DNA of 64,000 nucleotides from Pectinatus cerevisiiphilus. GTDB lineage: Bacteria; Bacillota; Negativicutes; Selenomonadales; Selenomonadaceae. The stretch spans positions 1-64,000 of the forward strand of contig NZ_SMAA01000010.1 of assembly GCF_004341685.1 (NCBI RefSeq). Reading direction: 5' to 3'. This document shows, piece by piece, positions 1 through 8,350 of this stretch (position 1 is the stretch's first letter; every line of letters starts with the position of its first letter). The position numbers and the translations under genes are program-made. The notes under the pieces were generated by a model. That model was not told the DNA's origin. It worked only from the letters and a program-made list of their open reading frames with translations, and made no database searches.

Positions 1-104
1 ATTACCTCAGGTTATATTTTTGATTAGACACCTAAATCATAACACGAGGTCACTATGGATTTTTATCTGTTCAATTTCATTTTACAATTAACCAACAAAA
101 ATTT

Positions 105-1217
105 TTATTGGATTTTTCGCACAAAGAAATCTTTATCATTGAGCAGACCTTCTAATGTATGAAAGTTTAAGCGTGTCAACAATTCTAAAACGTATGGATT
201 ATCAAGAGGTGTCTTATACACAGCAGCTTTACCATAAGCATTTACTTTATTGCGGGCGTCTTCTTTTTTTAGCAATGATTTGGGGCCGCCTACACAGCCA
301 CCTGCGCATCCCATTCCCTCAAAAAAATTGGCTTTACTGCTGCCGCTTACTAATTTATTTATCATTTCTCTGCAAGCTGGAATACCGTCTGCTTGTTGGG
401 CAGTTAAGGCAATTTCGCGATCAGGGTGAAGGCGTGCGAGCGTGGCTTTGACAGCAGTACTTACACCACCAGTGCGGGCGTAGATACGACCTGTCCCAGA
501 GGAAAATTCCTTTATGGAATCTGGTTGCTCCAAGAGATTGACCTGTAAAAGGTCAAAAATTTCCTGTGTTTCTTGGAAAGTTAGGACAAAATCGACTGCA
601 CCGGCAATATCCTTTTCTCTGGCTTCAGCTTTTTTGGCAATACATGGCCCTACAAATACAGTTATTGCATCTGGATGAAGTCTTTTTACAGTACGGCCGG
701 CTGCTATCATCGGCGATACGGATGGAGGCATATGCGGGACTAAATTAGTGTACATTTTCTTTATCATTGCCAACCACATTGGGCAGCAACAGCTTGTTAA
801 CATAAAATCTTGATTAGTGTGAATATTGCGGTCAAATTCTAGAGCTTCCCTTAAGGTAAGAATATCCGCGAATACAGCTACTTCGAGCAGGCCGTCAAAG
901 CCAATACTTTTAAATGCGGCCCTAATCATTCCCGGCTGTACTTTGTCACTGAATTGTCCTAAGAATGCCGGTGCAATCAAAACAAAAGCTGTTCTGTCTT
1001 TTTTTTCGGACAATGCCCGTAAGACAGCTGACGTGTCCCGGCTTACTGTTTTGCCGTCTTTGGTTTTATTGTCTGCGTTAATAATGTTATTAATATTCCA
1101 TGTAGGAATATTTTGTTCCGGGGTAAAAAGGCAGTCAAGCTGTTGCGGGTCATATGAAAAATTCTTTTTGCCAGTGGCCTCTAATGCCTTTTGATATAAA
1201 TCCTTAATTGTCTCCAT
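105..1217 (-). CDS. FeFe-hydrogenase H-cluster domain protein lacking a ferredoxin domain
   Basis: 370 aa. It carries the three H-cluster signatures of the iron-only hydrogenase large subunit: TSCCCPMW (Cys143-145), GPCIAKKAE (Cys192) and EGMGCAGGCVGG (Cys304, Cys308). All four cluster-ligating cysteines are therefore present, with the conserved Met before the third motif. The roughly 80 residues before the catalytic domain hold one cysteine and no CxxCxxC motif, so the electron-relay clusters of standard hydrogenases are missing. The first motif also has an additional Cys where a Ser is usual. Such minimal forms resemble regulatory or uncharacterised hydrogenase groups rather than bulk H2-producing enzymes. 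The start is ATG preceded by GGAAGGAG. The gene is monocistronic; no maturases or partner subunits are visible. H2 turnover is uncertain. Confidence 0.85.
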   Translation of the reverse strand: METIKDLYQKALEATGKKNFSYDPQQLDCLFTPEQNIPTWNINNIINADNKTKDGKTVSRDTSAVLRALSEKKDRTAFVLIAPAFLGQFSDKVQPGMIRAAFKSIGFDGLLEVAVFADILTLREALEFDRNIHTNQDFMLTSCCCPMWLAMIKKMYTNLVPHMPPSVSPMIAAGRTVKRLHPDAITVFVGPCIAKKAEAREKDIAGAVDFVLTFQETQEIFDLLQVNLLEQPDSIKEFSSGTGRIYARTGGVSTAVKATLARLHPDREIALTAQQADGIPACREMINKLVSGSSKANFFEGMGCAGGCVGGPKSLLKKEDARNKVNAYGKAAVYKTPLDNPYVLELLTRLNFHTLEGLLNDKDFFVRKIQ

Positions 1218-1447
1218 AAAAAGCTCCTTCCAAGAAATACGTAATGAGTAAAAATAGTAAATAGATTAAACTGTTTTAAGGTTTTAAATTTGGTAGAAGT
1301 AGTTGGTGGGGCAATGTTTTGTTGGTGTTTCCAACATTAATGAAATTTTTTAAAAAGCGATGCTTTATAAATATATTTTATACTTTTTTTAATATATCGG
1401 CAAATGTAAAATATGCAAGGGAAAATGTTTCTATATTTTTGCAATAG

Positions 1448-1536
1448 AAAAACCGCTCTCTAAAATTAAATTGTCTATCCATAAGTTGGCTTTCAGAGCC
1501 GACTTATGGAAGCACTGGATTTAGAAAGCGGTTTTT
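1448..1536 (-). terminator. nested double inverted repeat, terminator-like
   Basis: Outer arms (1448-1464 and 1520-1536) pair over 17 bp with one mismatch. Inside them is a second hairpin (1479-1491 and 1497-1509, 13 bp with one G-U). Both ends carry runs of A or T, so it could terminate in either direction. It lies downstream of the M20 hydrolase on the minus strand. The rest of the 1218-1571 gap holds only a short TGTTGG/CCAACA repeat at 1320-1336 upstream of the hydrogenase-like gene. Confidence 0.65.
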
Positions 1537-1571
1537 ATTTAAACAAATTTTTTACTGATAATAAACAAAGT

Positions 1572-2879
1572 CTATTTAATTGATTCCATGTATTCAAGAT
1601 AAGTTTTTTTGGTCATGATAGGAGTGTTTTCTGCTAGGATTGTTTCTAGTTCGGCAGCATTGTCGTAAAGCAGGTCGATTATCGTCATTGCCATCGCTTT
1701 TGGTGATTTGCTGTACGCGGTGTTCCTGTCAAATAAGTCGTACTGTGCGCTGTGCAATGCACCATGCACGCAGCCTACCCATGCATGTACTACCGGCATC
1801 AGATGGGATACGTCGCCCATATCGGTACTGCCGGCGGAATGTGTGCCGTCGTAAACATCGGCAGGAGCAAAAAGTTTGGTGCTGTTATTGCGTAAAAGGG
1901 AACTCATACCTTTATTGTTAAAAAGTGGCAGATAACCGGGCAGGTCTTTTATGATGCATTTGGCACCGATCGCGTCGGCACCGGCCTTCAAGGCACGGTT
2001 AACTTTTGTGTTGCTTTCTTTTAAGGCGTCTACGCTGGCTGCTCTGACATAACTTTCCATTTGGACGTAGTCAGGAACTACATTTACAAGGTCGCCGCCG
2101 CTGTTTATTATTGAATGAAAACGGACACAGTCAGATTCCTTAAAGGTTTCACGCAGGGCATTGACAGCCATTATGCCAAGCATAGCAGCATTCAAGGCAT
2201 TTATTCCTTCTGACGGGGAAAACGCTGCATGGGCAGCTTTACCTTTATACTCGATGATTTTAGCGATAAAGCCATTGTTGCTGCCGGCAACCTGTATTTC
2301 ACCATTGGTTTTTTTGGTAGGATTGACATGCATTTGCAGGGAGGCATCGATATCATCAAAGCCGCCTTGTGCGATGATTTCTTCTTTGCCGCCGAGATAT
2401 TTAATTTTACCTTTTTGGCGAAGAGTATTGCGAAAATCTATTTCTATACATTCTTCAGCGGGGACGGCAAATAATACTAGATCCCCATCAAGGTACTGCA
2501 TGGCATTAGTATCTTTAAACGCCATTGCGATAGCTGCCAGATTAGCAATCTGTACATTATGACCGCAGCAGTGCATGGCACCAGTTTCTTCATCAGCGTC
2601 AGGATGATTGCGGCATACAAGGGCATCTAGTTCGCCCAGCATGGCGACAGTACGTTTTGAAGTACGGCCTTTTAGGTGTCCCTTTACGCCGGTTATACCC
2701 CAGCCGGTGGTGTAATTTATCCCCAGCTTATCAAAAACGGCCTGTACTTTCGCAGATGTCTTATGCTCTTTATAGCCAAGCTCAGGTTCAGTATAAATAT
2801 TATCACCTAAAGCAGTGATATCCTTTTGACGCTTGTCAATGGCGGCACAGACAATTGCTTTTAATTCATCCTTAGTCAT
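1572..2879 (-). CDS. M20-family amidohydrolase/peptidase
   Basis: 435 aa zinc- or manganese-dependent hydrolase of the M20D/AbgB-like group, which cleaves N-acyl or aminobenzoyl-glutamate-type amides. Visible motifs are GELDAL (82-87), HCCGHN (103-108, the HxCGHD-type metal site), PAEE (140-143, catalytic Glu) and a late GTHSAGSTD segment contributing a metal His. An inserted dimerisation or lid domain separates the two halves. AGGAG precedes the ATG. It is the last gene of a three-gene operon with two membrane proteins (DUF3100 type and a small partner). This suggests that the membrane proteins import the substrate this enzyme hydrolyses. The exact substrate is not readable from sequence. 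Confidence 0.85.
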   Translation of the reverse strand: MTKDELKAIVCAAIDKRQKDITALGDNIYTEPELGYKEHKTSAKVQAVFDKLGINYTTGWGITGVKGHLKGRTSKRTVAMLGELDALVCRNHPDADEETGAMHCCGHNVQIANLAAIAMAFKDTNAMQYLDGDLVLFAVPAEECIEIDFRNTLRQKGKIKYLGGKEEIIAQGGFDDIDASLQMHVNPTKKTNGEIQVAGSNNGFIAKIIEYKGKAAHAAFSPSEGINALNAAMLGIMAVNALRETFKESDCVRFHSIINSGGDLVNVVPDYVQMESYVRAASVDALKESNTKVNRALKAGADAIGAKCIIKDLPGYLPLFNNKGMSSLLRNNSTKLFAPADVYDGTHSAGSTDMGDVSHLMPVVHAWVGCVHGALHSAQYDLFDRNTAYSKSPKAMAMTIIDLLYDNAAELETILAENTPIMTKKTYLEYMESIK

Positions 2880-2908
2880 CAGTCTACATCTCCTAGTTTA
2901 TTTTAACT

Positions 2909-3364
2909 TTAAAATATACCTTCTAAGTGTAACATGATTTCTGCCATTAAGGTAGCACAAACGAATGAGCCGGTAGATACTGCCAGGCATATGGGAACAA
3001 TGCGCCAGGACAATTTCTTGAACCCTTCTATTTCTTTACCGAGGGCAAGCCCGGCATACGCTAAAATAGGAGTAGTGGTTGCCAAAAAGTTGATATCTTT
3101 TGTTTTGGCAACTATCCATTCGGCACCCGGGACGCCGGGGACAGATAAAACTACGGCCAGGACGGACACCCAGAAAACAATGGGCAGTTTATTTAAAAGC
3201 GGCAGCCTTGCCAGAAAAACGCCACCGGCAGCTATTACTGCGAGTAATAATGCACCTATGAGATCGCGCTGGATACTTCCACCGTAACCTACTATGTTGG
3301 AAATAAGTACGAGAACAGCTGTAGTTATAAGAATAAAAATTATATCGGCCCATGTGTCTTTCAT
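2909..3364 (-). CDS. small four-to-five-helix membrane protein, DUF3100 partner
   Basis: 151 aa when started at the ATG at 3364, which has TAAGGAG just upstream; a 16-codon upstream extension overlaps the preceding gene and has no ribosome site. The protein is almost entirely hydrophobic helices with short loops and no catalytic motif. It contains a conserved-looking segment (ATTTPILAYAGLALGKEIEG) typical of transporter halves. It starts 13 bp after the DUF3100 gene and ends 29 bp before the M20 hydrolase, so the three are surely co-transcribed. Inference: together with the 257-aa protein it forms a two-subunit permease for the hydrolase substrate. Function unproven. Confidence 0.75.
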   Translation of the reverse strand: MKDTWADIIFILITTAVLVLISNIVGYGGSIQRDLIGALLLAVIAAGGVFLARLPLLNKLPIVFWVSVLAVVLSVPGVPGAEWIVAKTKDINFLATTTPILAYAGLALGKEIEGFKKLSWRIVPICLAVSTGSFVCATLMAEIMLHLEGIF

Positions 3365-3377
3365 GATGTTATGCTCC

Positions 3378-4151
3378 TTATTTAGTGTTTTTATTTCCAG
3401 TAATAAATTCATATACTTTAATAGTTACCGGCAGAGAAATAAACAAAGCAAAATAAACACCAATAACTGAAGTCATGAGGTTAGCGGCACCCGCATATGC
3501 TTGTATTTTTTCCACATCCGCTGGAAATGATGCTATTATTGAACCGGTCGCGGCTGCCATCATACTGGCACTGCCGATGCCGGCGCCCATAGCCAATGCA
3601 TAAGGATGGAATATGCCAAGTTTGGCAATAATACCGACCAAAATAGATATCCAGAGTGCACCGAACAATGTGCCACAGATGTACATGCCCATGACACCGC
3701 GGCCTTCTGGTGAAAAGACGCCAAACTTTTCGGCAATAATGGCGACATTTGGTTCACGGTCTATTGAGTAACAAGCACCAATTGCTTCACGCTTCATTTT
3801 TAATAAGAGTGCGACAGGCAGCCCAAAGAGCAATGTACCAAAGAAATGGCCAAATTCCTGCATGATAAGGGCTAAGCCGGAATTTAAAAGCATATGCAGA
3901 TTCGGTCCTATGCCAAGGCCAAGCTTTGCCATGAGGATCAGCATTGCTATAGGCATGAATTTGCCGGCTCTTTCCATATTGGCAGAGGATAATATTTTAA
4001 ATTTGGGGACACTTAAAATACCGCCTAATGCCAATGCATAAAATAAGGGAAGGAAAACTACCAAACCAAATTTTTGCATACCAATTTTTTCTGCTATAAT
4101 GACGAGCAATAAGGCCAGTACATGAATCTTCCAGTTTTTAATCAAGTCCAT
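3378..4151 (-). CDS. DUF3100-family membrane protein
   Basis: 257 aa, about seven to eight hydrophobic helices, with glycine-rich loops (MGAGIGSASMMAAATGSI) and a conserved charged loop reading CYSIDREPNVAIIAEKFG. I recognise it as DUF3100 family, whose function is not established. First gene of the operon with a small membrane partner and an M20 hydrolase. AAAAGGAG lies just upstream of the ATG. A perfect 8-bp inverted repeat sits 19 bp before the start codon and may be its operator. Likely role (inference): uptake of an amidated compound or peptide for the M20 enzyme. Confidence 0.7.
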   Translation of the reverse strand: MDLIKNWKIHVLALLLVIIAEKIGMQKFGLVVFLPLFYALALGGILSVPKFKILSSANMERAGKFMPIAMLILMAKLGLGIGPNLHMLLNSGLALIMQEFGHFFGTLLFGLPVALLLKMKREAIGACYSIDREPNVAIIAEKFGVFSPEGRGVMGMYICGTLFGALWISILVGIIAKLGIFHPYALAMGAGIGSASMMAAATGSIIASFPADVEKIQAYAGAANLMTSVIGVYFALFISLPVTIKVYEFITGNKNTK

Positions 4152-4169
4152 TGTTCTAACTCCTTTTTG

Positions 4170-4192
4170 TGTATAATGGTATCAATTATACA
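4170..4192 (-). promoter_or_regulatory. perfect inverted repeat, candidate operator of the DUF3100-M20 operon
   Basis: TGTATAAT - 7 nt - ATTATACA, 8/8 matched, between the ribosome site and the larA terminator. It overlaps possible -10 sequences. The binding protein is unknown; no regulator gene is adjacent. Confidence 0.5.
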
Positions 4193-4223
4193 TTATAAAA
4201 AATAATATAATTTCTGTTTAGAT

Positions 4224-4261
4224 ATAAAAAATGACACTTATCTTTAACGATAAGCGCCATT
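4224..4261 (-). terminator. intrinsic terminator, probably for larA
   Basis: On the minus strand a 12-bp stem (arms 4231-4242 and 4249-4260, two G-U pairs, 6-nt loop) is followed by six or seven U. It lies about 285 nt beyond the larA stop codon. The intervening 4262-4545 is AT-rich with no other feature seen. Confidence 0.7.
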
Positions 4262-4545
4262 GCCTAATCTAATGAGGTATATTATAAAATCCTTTTGTCG
4301 TTGTTGTCAAGTATACATTTATTTTCATATGTCCTTCAGAAAAATACAATACAATGGTTTTGTACTGAAATATTATAAACGTATATTAATCGAATAGCGA
4401 TATGCATTTGCCTTTAGAAATAAAAAGTTTATGCTGGATAAGGTTTAATTATCTTTATATAGCACTAAGATTTTTTTCAATATTACAAAAAAATGTATAC
4501 CGCTATTAAGTATCATGACAAATACAATTACAAAATTTTTTTATT

Positions 4546-5829
4546 TTATTCAACTATTACGGAAAGCCCGTCTGGAATGACTGTTATCTGTGCATCTTTT
4601 CCCTGGAGCTCAAAGGCTCTTGCTAAAGCTTGGTCAAAAGAAGTAGCTGTTTCCATATGCAAATTGTGGATAATCTGCGGATCAATCAAATCGGATACAA
4701 GTATTACATGATGGTGGACTAGTATTCTTGCTAGAATTTGGGAAGTCCATTGTTCTGGTACTGTTTCCTGCCGCGGAGTATTGATTGACTGCTGTAAAAA
4801 TGCTTCTGGGGTTTTGGCATCGGCGATATTTCGATAAAAACCTTCACCGCCATGTCCGTCGGCACAGCCTGCCACCATTATGATGACACCGCCTTCTTTA
4901 TTAGTGGCTTCAGCTGCGGTCATCCCTTTAACAGCCTGGTAGATGTTCTGGTCAAGCGGATAACCACCGTTAGTGGAGATAGCTATATCAGATATCTGTT
5001 TAGGGACTCTGGCCAAATCCTGTAAAAATTTACAGCCCTGTAAATGGGCCTTGTCACAATCACCGGCAAAAGAGGCGATGATCTTTTTTTCTTCGTTGAG
5101 CACTACATTTATTATAAATTTCAATTTAGCTGCTTTGGCAGCATAAATCATATCTTCATGGATAGGGTTATTTTGCAAGTTCCCTGTACGTGCCTTGTCT
5201 GAATCAATAAATTCCCCACAATGGTTTGCCATGATCGTCTTATATGAAGCAATCCCTGGTAATACAGATTTCCGTCCACCGGAAAAACCAGCGAAGAAAT
5301 GGGATTCAATAAAACCTTCGGCTATAAGCAGGTCAGCCTGTACGGCAAGCTTATTGATGATACATGGCCCGCCTGATGGCAATGTGCCGATTTGGGTCAT
5401 AGCAGTATCATCGTCCGATACATGTATTACTATCTTTTCGTTGTTTACTATTTGGGCACCGTATTTGGCAAGCAATTCTTCTTTTGTTGAGGCACGGTGG
5501 AATCCCGTAGCAACTAAAATCGTTATTTGGGCATCTGGTGCTGTTTTGCGGATACGGCGCAGTAAGATGGGCATAATTATTTTTGAGGGAACAGGTCTGG
5601 TATGGTCAGAACTGATGATGACAATGTTTTTCTTACCTTTTGCTAATTCCTCGAGGCGTGCTGACGCAATAGGTGCATCAAGTGATTGTTCAACGATGTC
5701 ATTTTCTGGTAAAGTGGCCTGAAAATCGGCGGCCTTGGAAGAAAGTATTCCCGCTATATTGGCCTTTTTAATTTTAGCGTCAATAATCTTTTTGTCATAA
5801 GGCAGTTTTATGTTTACATATTCATCCAT
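4546..5829 (-). CDS. larA: nickel-dependent lactate racemase LarA family
   Basis: 427 aa from the ATG at 5829, which has AGGAG upstream; the longer reading begins within that ribosome site. LarA interconverts L- and D-lactate or related hydroxyacids using a nickel-pincer nucleotide (NPN). Residues matching the Lactobacillus plantarum enzyme are present with identical spacing: His111 (ATGFHR), His177 (IESHFF), Lys187 (GGRKSVLPG; NPN attachment) and His203 (MANH, nickel ligand), each three residues later than the reference positions 108/174/184/200. DHTRP lies at 75-79. No larB, larC or larE (cofactor synthesis) lies in the window, so NPN must be made elsewhere. A Co/Ni ECF transporter is encoded at 46.9-49.4 kb. 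Exact substrate may differ from lactate, as the family is broad. Confidence 0.88.
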   Translation of the reverse strand: MDEYVNIKLPYDKKIIDAKIKKANIAGILSSKAADFQATLPENDIVEQSLDAPIASARLEELAKGKKNIVIISSDHTRPVPSKIIMPILLRRIRKTAPDAQITILVATGFHRASTKEELLAKYGAQIVNNEKIVIHVSDDDTAMTQIGTLPSGGPCIINKLAVQADLLIAEGFIESHFFAGFSGGRKSVLPGIASYKTIMANHCGEFIDSDKARTGNLQNNPIHEDMIYAAKAAKLKFIINVVLNEEKKIIASFAGDCDKAHLQGCKFLQDLARVPKQISDIAISTNGGYPLDQNIYQAVKGMTAAEATNKEGGVIIMVAGCADGHGGEGFYRNIADAKTPEAFLQQSINTPRQETVPEQWTSQILARILVHHHVILVSDLIDPQIIHNLHMETATSFDQALARAFELQGKDAQITVIPDGLSVIVE

Positions 5830-5959
5830 CTTTGATTCAACTCCTATCATTTTTATTTTTTGGCAGCATGAGAAATAGACATTATCATTTCAATAATGCT
5901 TTTTGCTATGTACTCTATTTAATGTACACTTTTAGTATAAAGGTAGACACTTGCACTGT

Positions 5960-6002
5960 AAAGAAAAAAGAAAAACAGACATACCATGTGCATGCCTGTT
6001 TT
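5960..6002 (-). terminator. intrinsic terminator of the metallophosphoesterase gene
   Basis: Minus-strand stem of 11 bp with one G-U (arms 5972-5982 and 5992-6002), followed by a broken U-rich run, 24 bp after the stop codon. Confidence 0.75.
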
Positions 6003-6026
6003 GTATCGTTTATTTATAATGAAAAG

Positions 6027-7751
6027 TTATTTTACTAAAAATAATATGTTGAGAGAAGGATCATAGCGGTTGTCAAATTTCAGTAGACTTTTTAAATCAT
6101 CAGCGGCAATCATTGGTGTATCTTTTACAAGTTTTACAGGATGCGTCAGGGAAAGGGTATTATTGTTTAAGATAGCAGCATTGCTGTCCGTCTTTAAAGT
6201 GATTTTGTCTTTTTTATAGATAAGTGCCAGCGTGTTATCCTTTATATCCATATCACCGCCTATGAAATCAATGAAACTGCTTAGTGGTAGGTACCAAACA
6301 TTTTCTATTTGCTGTGGAGGAACGGGAATAAGCGGTGTTTGTAAAAGGTTTCCCCATATCGCCAGCCGGGTATAATTGGCTTTCCCCGGTAAAATCGTGC
6401 GCGGTGAATCCGTCTTGGCCACTTTGTCTATAGTATATACATCTATGCAGCTGCCGCTTTGTGTATAGGCGGAAATAACCAGCTTTGGCCCGTTTACTGT
6501 CACGACCACATAGTTGGGTTCTGCCTGTGGATCATGGAAGAAAGCATCCCATACTTTTTGTGAGAGGTCTGTATAATATTTGTTGCCGCTGCGGCCGGTA
6601 ACGAGATAGACGGTACCTTTATCCGGGCTGCCCACAAATTCATCATTATAAATAGGATATGTGCGTGAATAGCCGTGGTCATGGCCATTTATTACCACGT
6701 CGACATGATGCTTATCAATGACAGGGGCAAAGGCTTTTTTTACATTTTCGTTTGACCGTTCAGCTTTATTGTAATAAGGGGTCTTATGGAAAAAGACGAG
6801 TTTCCAGGTTTGCTTGGATGATGCCAAATCTTTATCCAGCCAATCCGCTTCTTTTTTCAGCATGTTTTCGATATAGGAACCTTCTTCGTTTTCCTGGCTG
6901 TCAAGAACAGCAAAATGGACATTGCCATAATCAAAAGAATAAACTTGTCCTTTTAATTCTTCAGGGCCGTTGAGCGGTAAAGAAATTTGTTTTTTGAAAT
7001 ACACAGGCAGCACGGAATGGTCTTCCTTCGGTACGTCGTATGTTTCGTGGTTACCGGTTACTGCCATGCCGGGAATTTTTTCAAGCACATTTGCGGCGGC
7101 AGCATACCAGTTTTTCCAATGGGCATAATCCTGCCCTATTTCCACAAGGTCACCGATATTCATAAAAAAAGCCGCATCTGTATTTGCTGCATATGCGCTT
7201 TCTATTGTTTTTTGCCATGGTTTATATTCGGGATTGGCAGGTATACCGCTTTGCGAGTCGCCAAATATGAGAAATTTGAATTTGGATAAATTATCCGCTT
7301 CAGTTGAAAAAGACTGCGGATCGCTCCATTCGGAACCGTAGCCTACGCGGTAAGTATACGCTGTACCCGGCTTGAGCTTTTGGGCAGTAGCGTAGTGCAA
7401 GCGTACATAATCTGTATTGGCGTCGAATTCTTCTGTATCAGCCTGCACAGAAAGGGCATTTTGCCAACCAGTTTTTTTATAAGCTTGTGTATCAATATAT
7501 TGCAAAGTCCCTTTGTCTGCCGCTACTGATGTAGTCCAGGCAAGGGTTTGCGTAGTTCGGGGATCAAGCGTCCATGTCAGCGTAGTATGTGCGGGCTGTC
7601 TGGAAAACGCATCGGCGGCAAAGACTTTTGTTAGATTGACCGGCATACTTGCTACAGCTAATGCCGCACCGCAGCTCTGTAAAAAAAGGCGGCGGCTTAT
7701 ACCATGATTTTTTTCTTTAAATAGGTCAAGAATACTTTTTTTCTCTTCCAC
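6027..7751 (-). CDS. Tat-exported purple-acid-phosphatase-like metallophosphoesterase
   Basis: 574 aa from a GTG start with GGAGGGG upstream. A twin-arginine signal (SRRLFLQ, Arg20-21, then a hydrophobic stretch ending near VFAAD) predicts folded export. Residues ~55-155 form a fibronectin-like purple acid phosphatase N-domain. The catalytic domain shows the metallophosphoesterase blocks FGDSQSG, NIGDLVEIG, GNHETYD, FFHKTPYY and NGHDHGYSRTYP, i.e. all metal ligands. The last ~110 residues resemble the copper-amine-oxidase N-terminal-like (stalk) domain seen in Firmicute surface proteins, with repeated LPLSSF/IAADDL-type segments. Likely a periplasmic or surface phosphomonoesterase or diesterase. 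It stands alone with its own terminator. Confidence 0.85.
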   Translation of the reverse strand: MEEKKSILDLFKEKNHGISRRLFLQSCGAALAVASMPVNLTKVFAADAFSRQPAHTTLTWTLDPRTTQTLAWTTSVAADKGTLQYIDTQAYKKTGWQNALSVQADTEEFDANTDYVRLHYATAQKLKPGTAYTYRVGYGSEWSDPQSFSTEADNLSKFKFLIFGDSQSGIPANPEYKPWQKTIESAYAANTDAAFFMNIGDLVEIGQDYAHWKNWYAAAANVLEKIPGMAVTGNHETYDVPKEDHSVLPVYFKKQISLPLNGPEELKGQVYSFDYGNVHFAVLDSQENEEGSYIENMLKKEADWLDKDLASSKQTWKLVFFHKTPYYNKAERSNENVKKAFAPVIDKHHVDVVINGHDHGYSRTYPIYNDEFVGSPDKGTVYLVTGRSGNKYYTDLSQKVWDAFFHDPQAEPNYVVVTVNGPKLVISAYTQSGSCIDVYTIDKVAKTDSPRTILPGKANYTRLAIWGNLLQTPLIPVPPQQIENVWYLPLSSFIDFIGGDMDIKDNTLALIYKKDKITLKTDSNAAILNNNTLSLTHPVKLVKDTPMIAADDLKSLLKFDNRYDPSLNILFLVK

Positions 7752-7853
7752 TTAAAAATCCCCTCCAAAATAAAAACAATGTTTTAGTTTTATTTTAGAT
7801 GAGTGGCTGGTACATACTGTTATGCCTTTATTAATTTTATGTTATTTTTTAAA

Positions 7854-8210
7854 TTATGATTGTGCCCTATGTACTTCTATTCTTGTTTTGCCCCATTCGT
7901 TTATGATTTCAAGGGCGGGAAGAAGTGCCTGGCAATCTGCTGTGATTGAGTATTCAACATGGGGTGGTATTTGGCCGTAATCCGTCCTATTTATTAAATG
8001 ATGCTGCTCCAAAACTTGCAGTGATCGGGTTAACATAATATTGGTAATTCCGTCAATGTGGCGTTTCAATTCATTATAACGCAGGCTTTTATAGTGGGAA
8101 AGTTCCCAGATGATTGCCAAGCGCCATTTGCCCCCTAAAATTTCCAATGCTTTTATGACTGGGCATTTTTCTGAATAATACGGCCTTATAATATTGGCAT
8201 TTCCCTTCAT
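7854..8210 (-). CDS. HxlR-family transcriptional regulator
   Basis: 118 aa from the ATG at 8210, chosen over an upstream GTG because GGAGAAGGAG precedes it. Family hallmarks are CPVIKALEILGGKWRL near the N-terminus, the winged-helix segment NELKRHIDGITNIMLTRSL and the wing PHVEYSIT. The single cysteine (Cys16) sits at the position used by redox-sensing HxlR/HypR-type regulators. It is divergently transcribed from a nitroreductase 141 bp away. It therefore probably controls that gene and possibly the flavoenzymes beyond in response to electrophile or thiol stress (inference). Confidence 0.88.
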   Translation of the reverse strand: MKGNANIIRPYYSEKCPVIKALEILGGKWRLAIIWELSHYKSLRYNELKRHIDGITNIMLTRSLQVLEQHHLINRTDYGQIPPHVEYSITADCQALLPALEIINEWGKTRIEVHRAQS

Positions 8211-8350
8211 AAAAACTCCTTCTCCTATGGGCACAAAAATGTGCGTACTTAAATTTTTAATCCTTATTACTTATAATAACATAGTAGGAAAGAAAGAGAA
8301 AAGTAATTACCATATTGTTTTAGGGGAAAATATTGTCTGGAGGAAAAGCA

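Noticed and set aside
4493-4711. Plus-strand 72-codon ORF overlapping the larA 3' end
   Set aside because: It lies mostly antisense to LarA coding sequence and has no ribosome site.
5888-5910. Fur-like repeat (CATTATCATTTCAATAATG) upstream of larA
   Set aside because: Only partial match to the Fur consensus with poor symmetry, unlike the perfect palindrome at 16934-16952.
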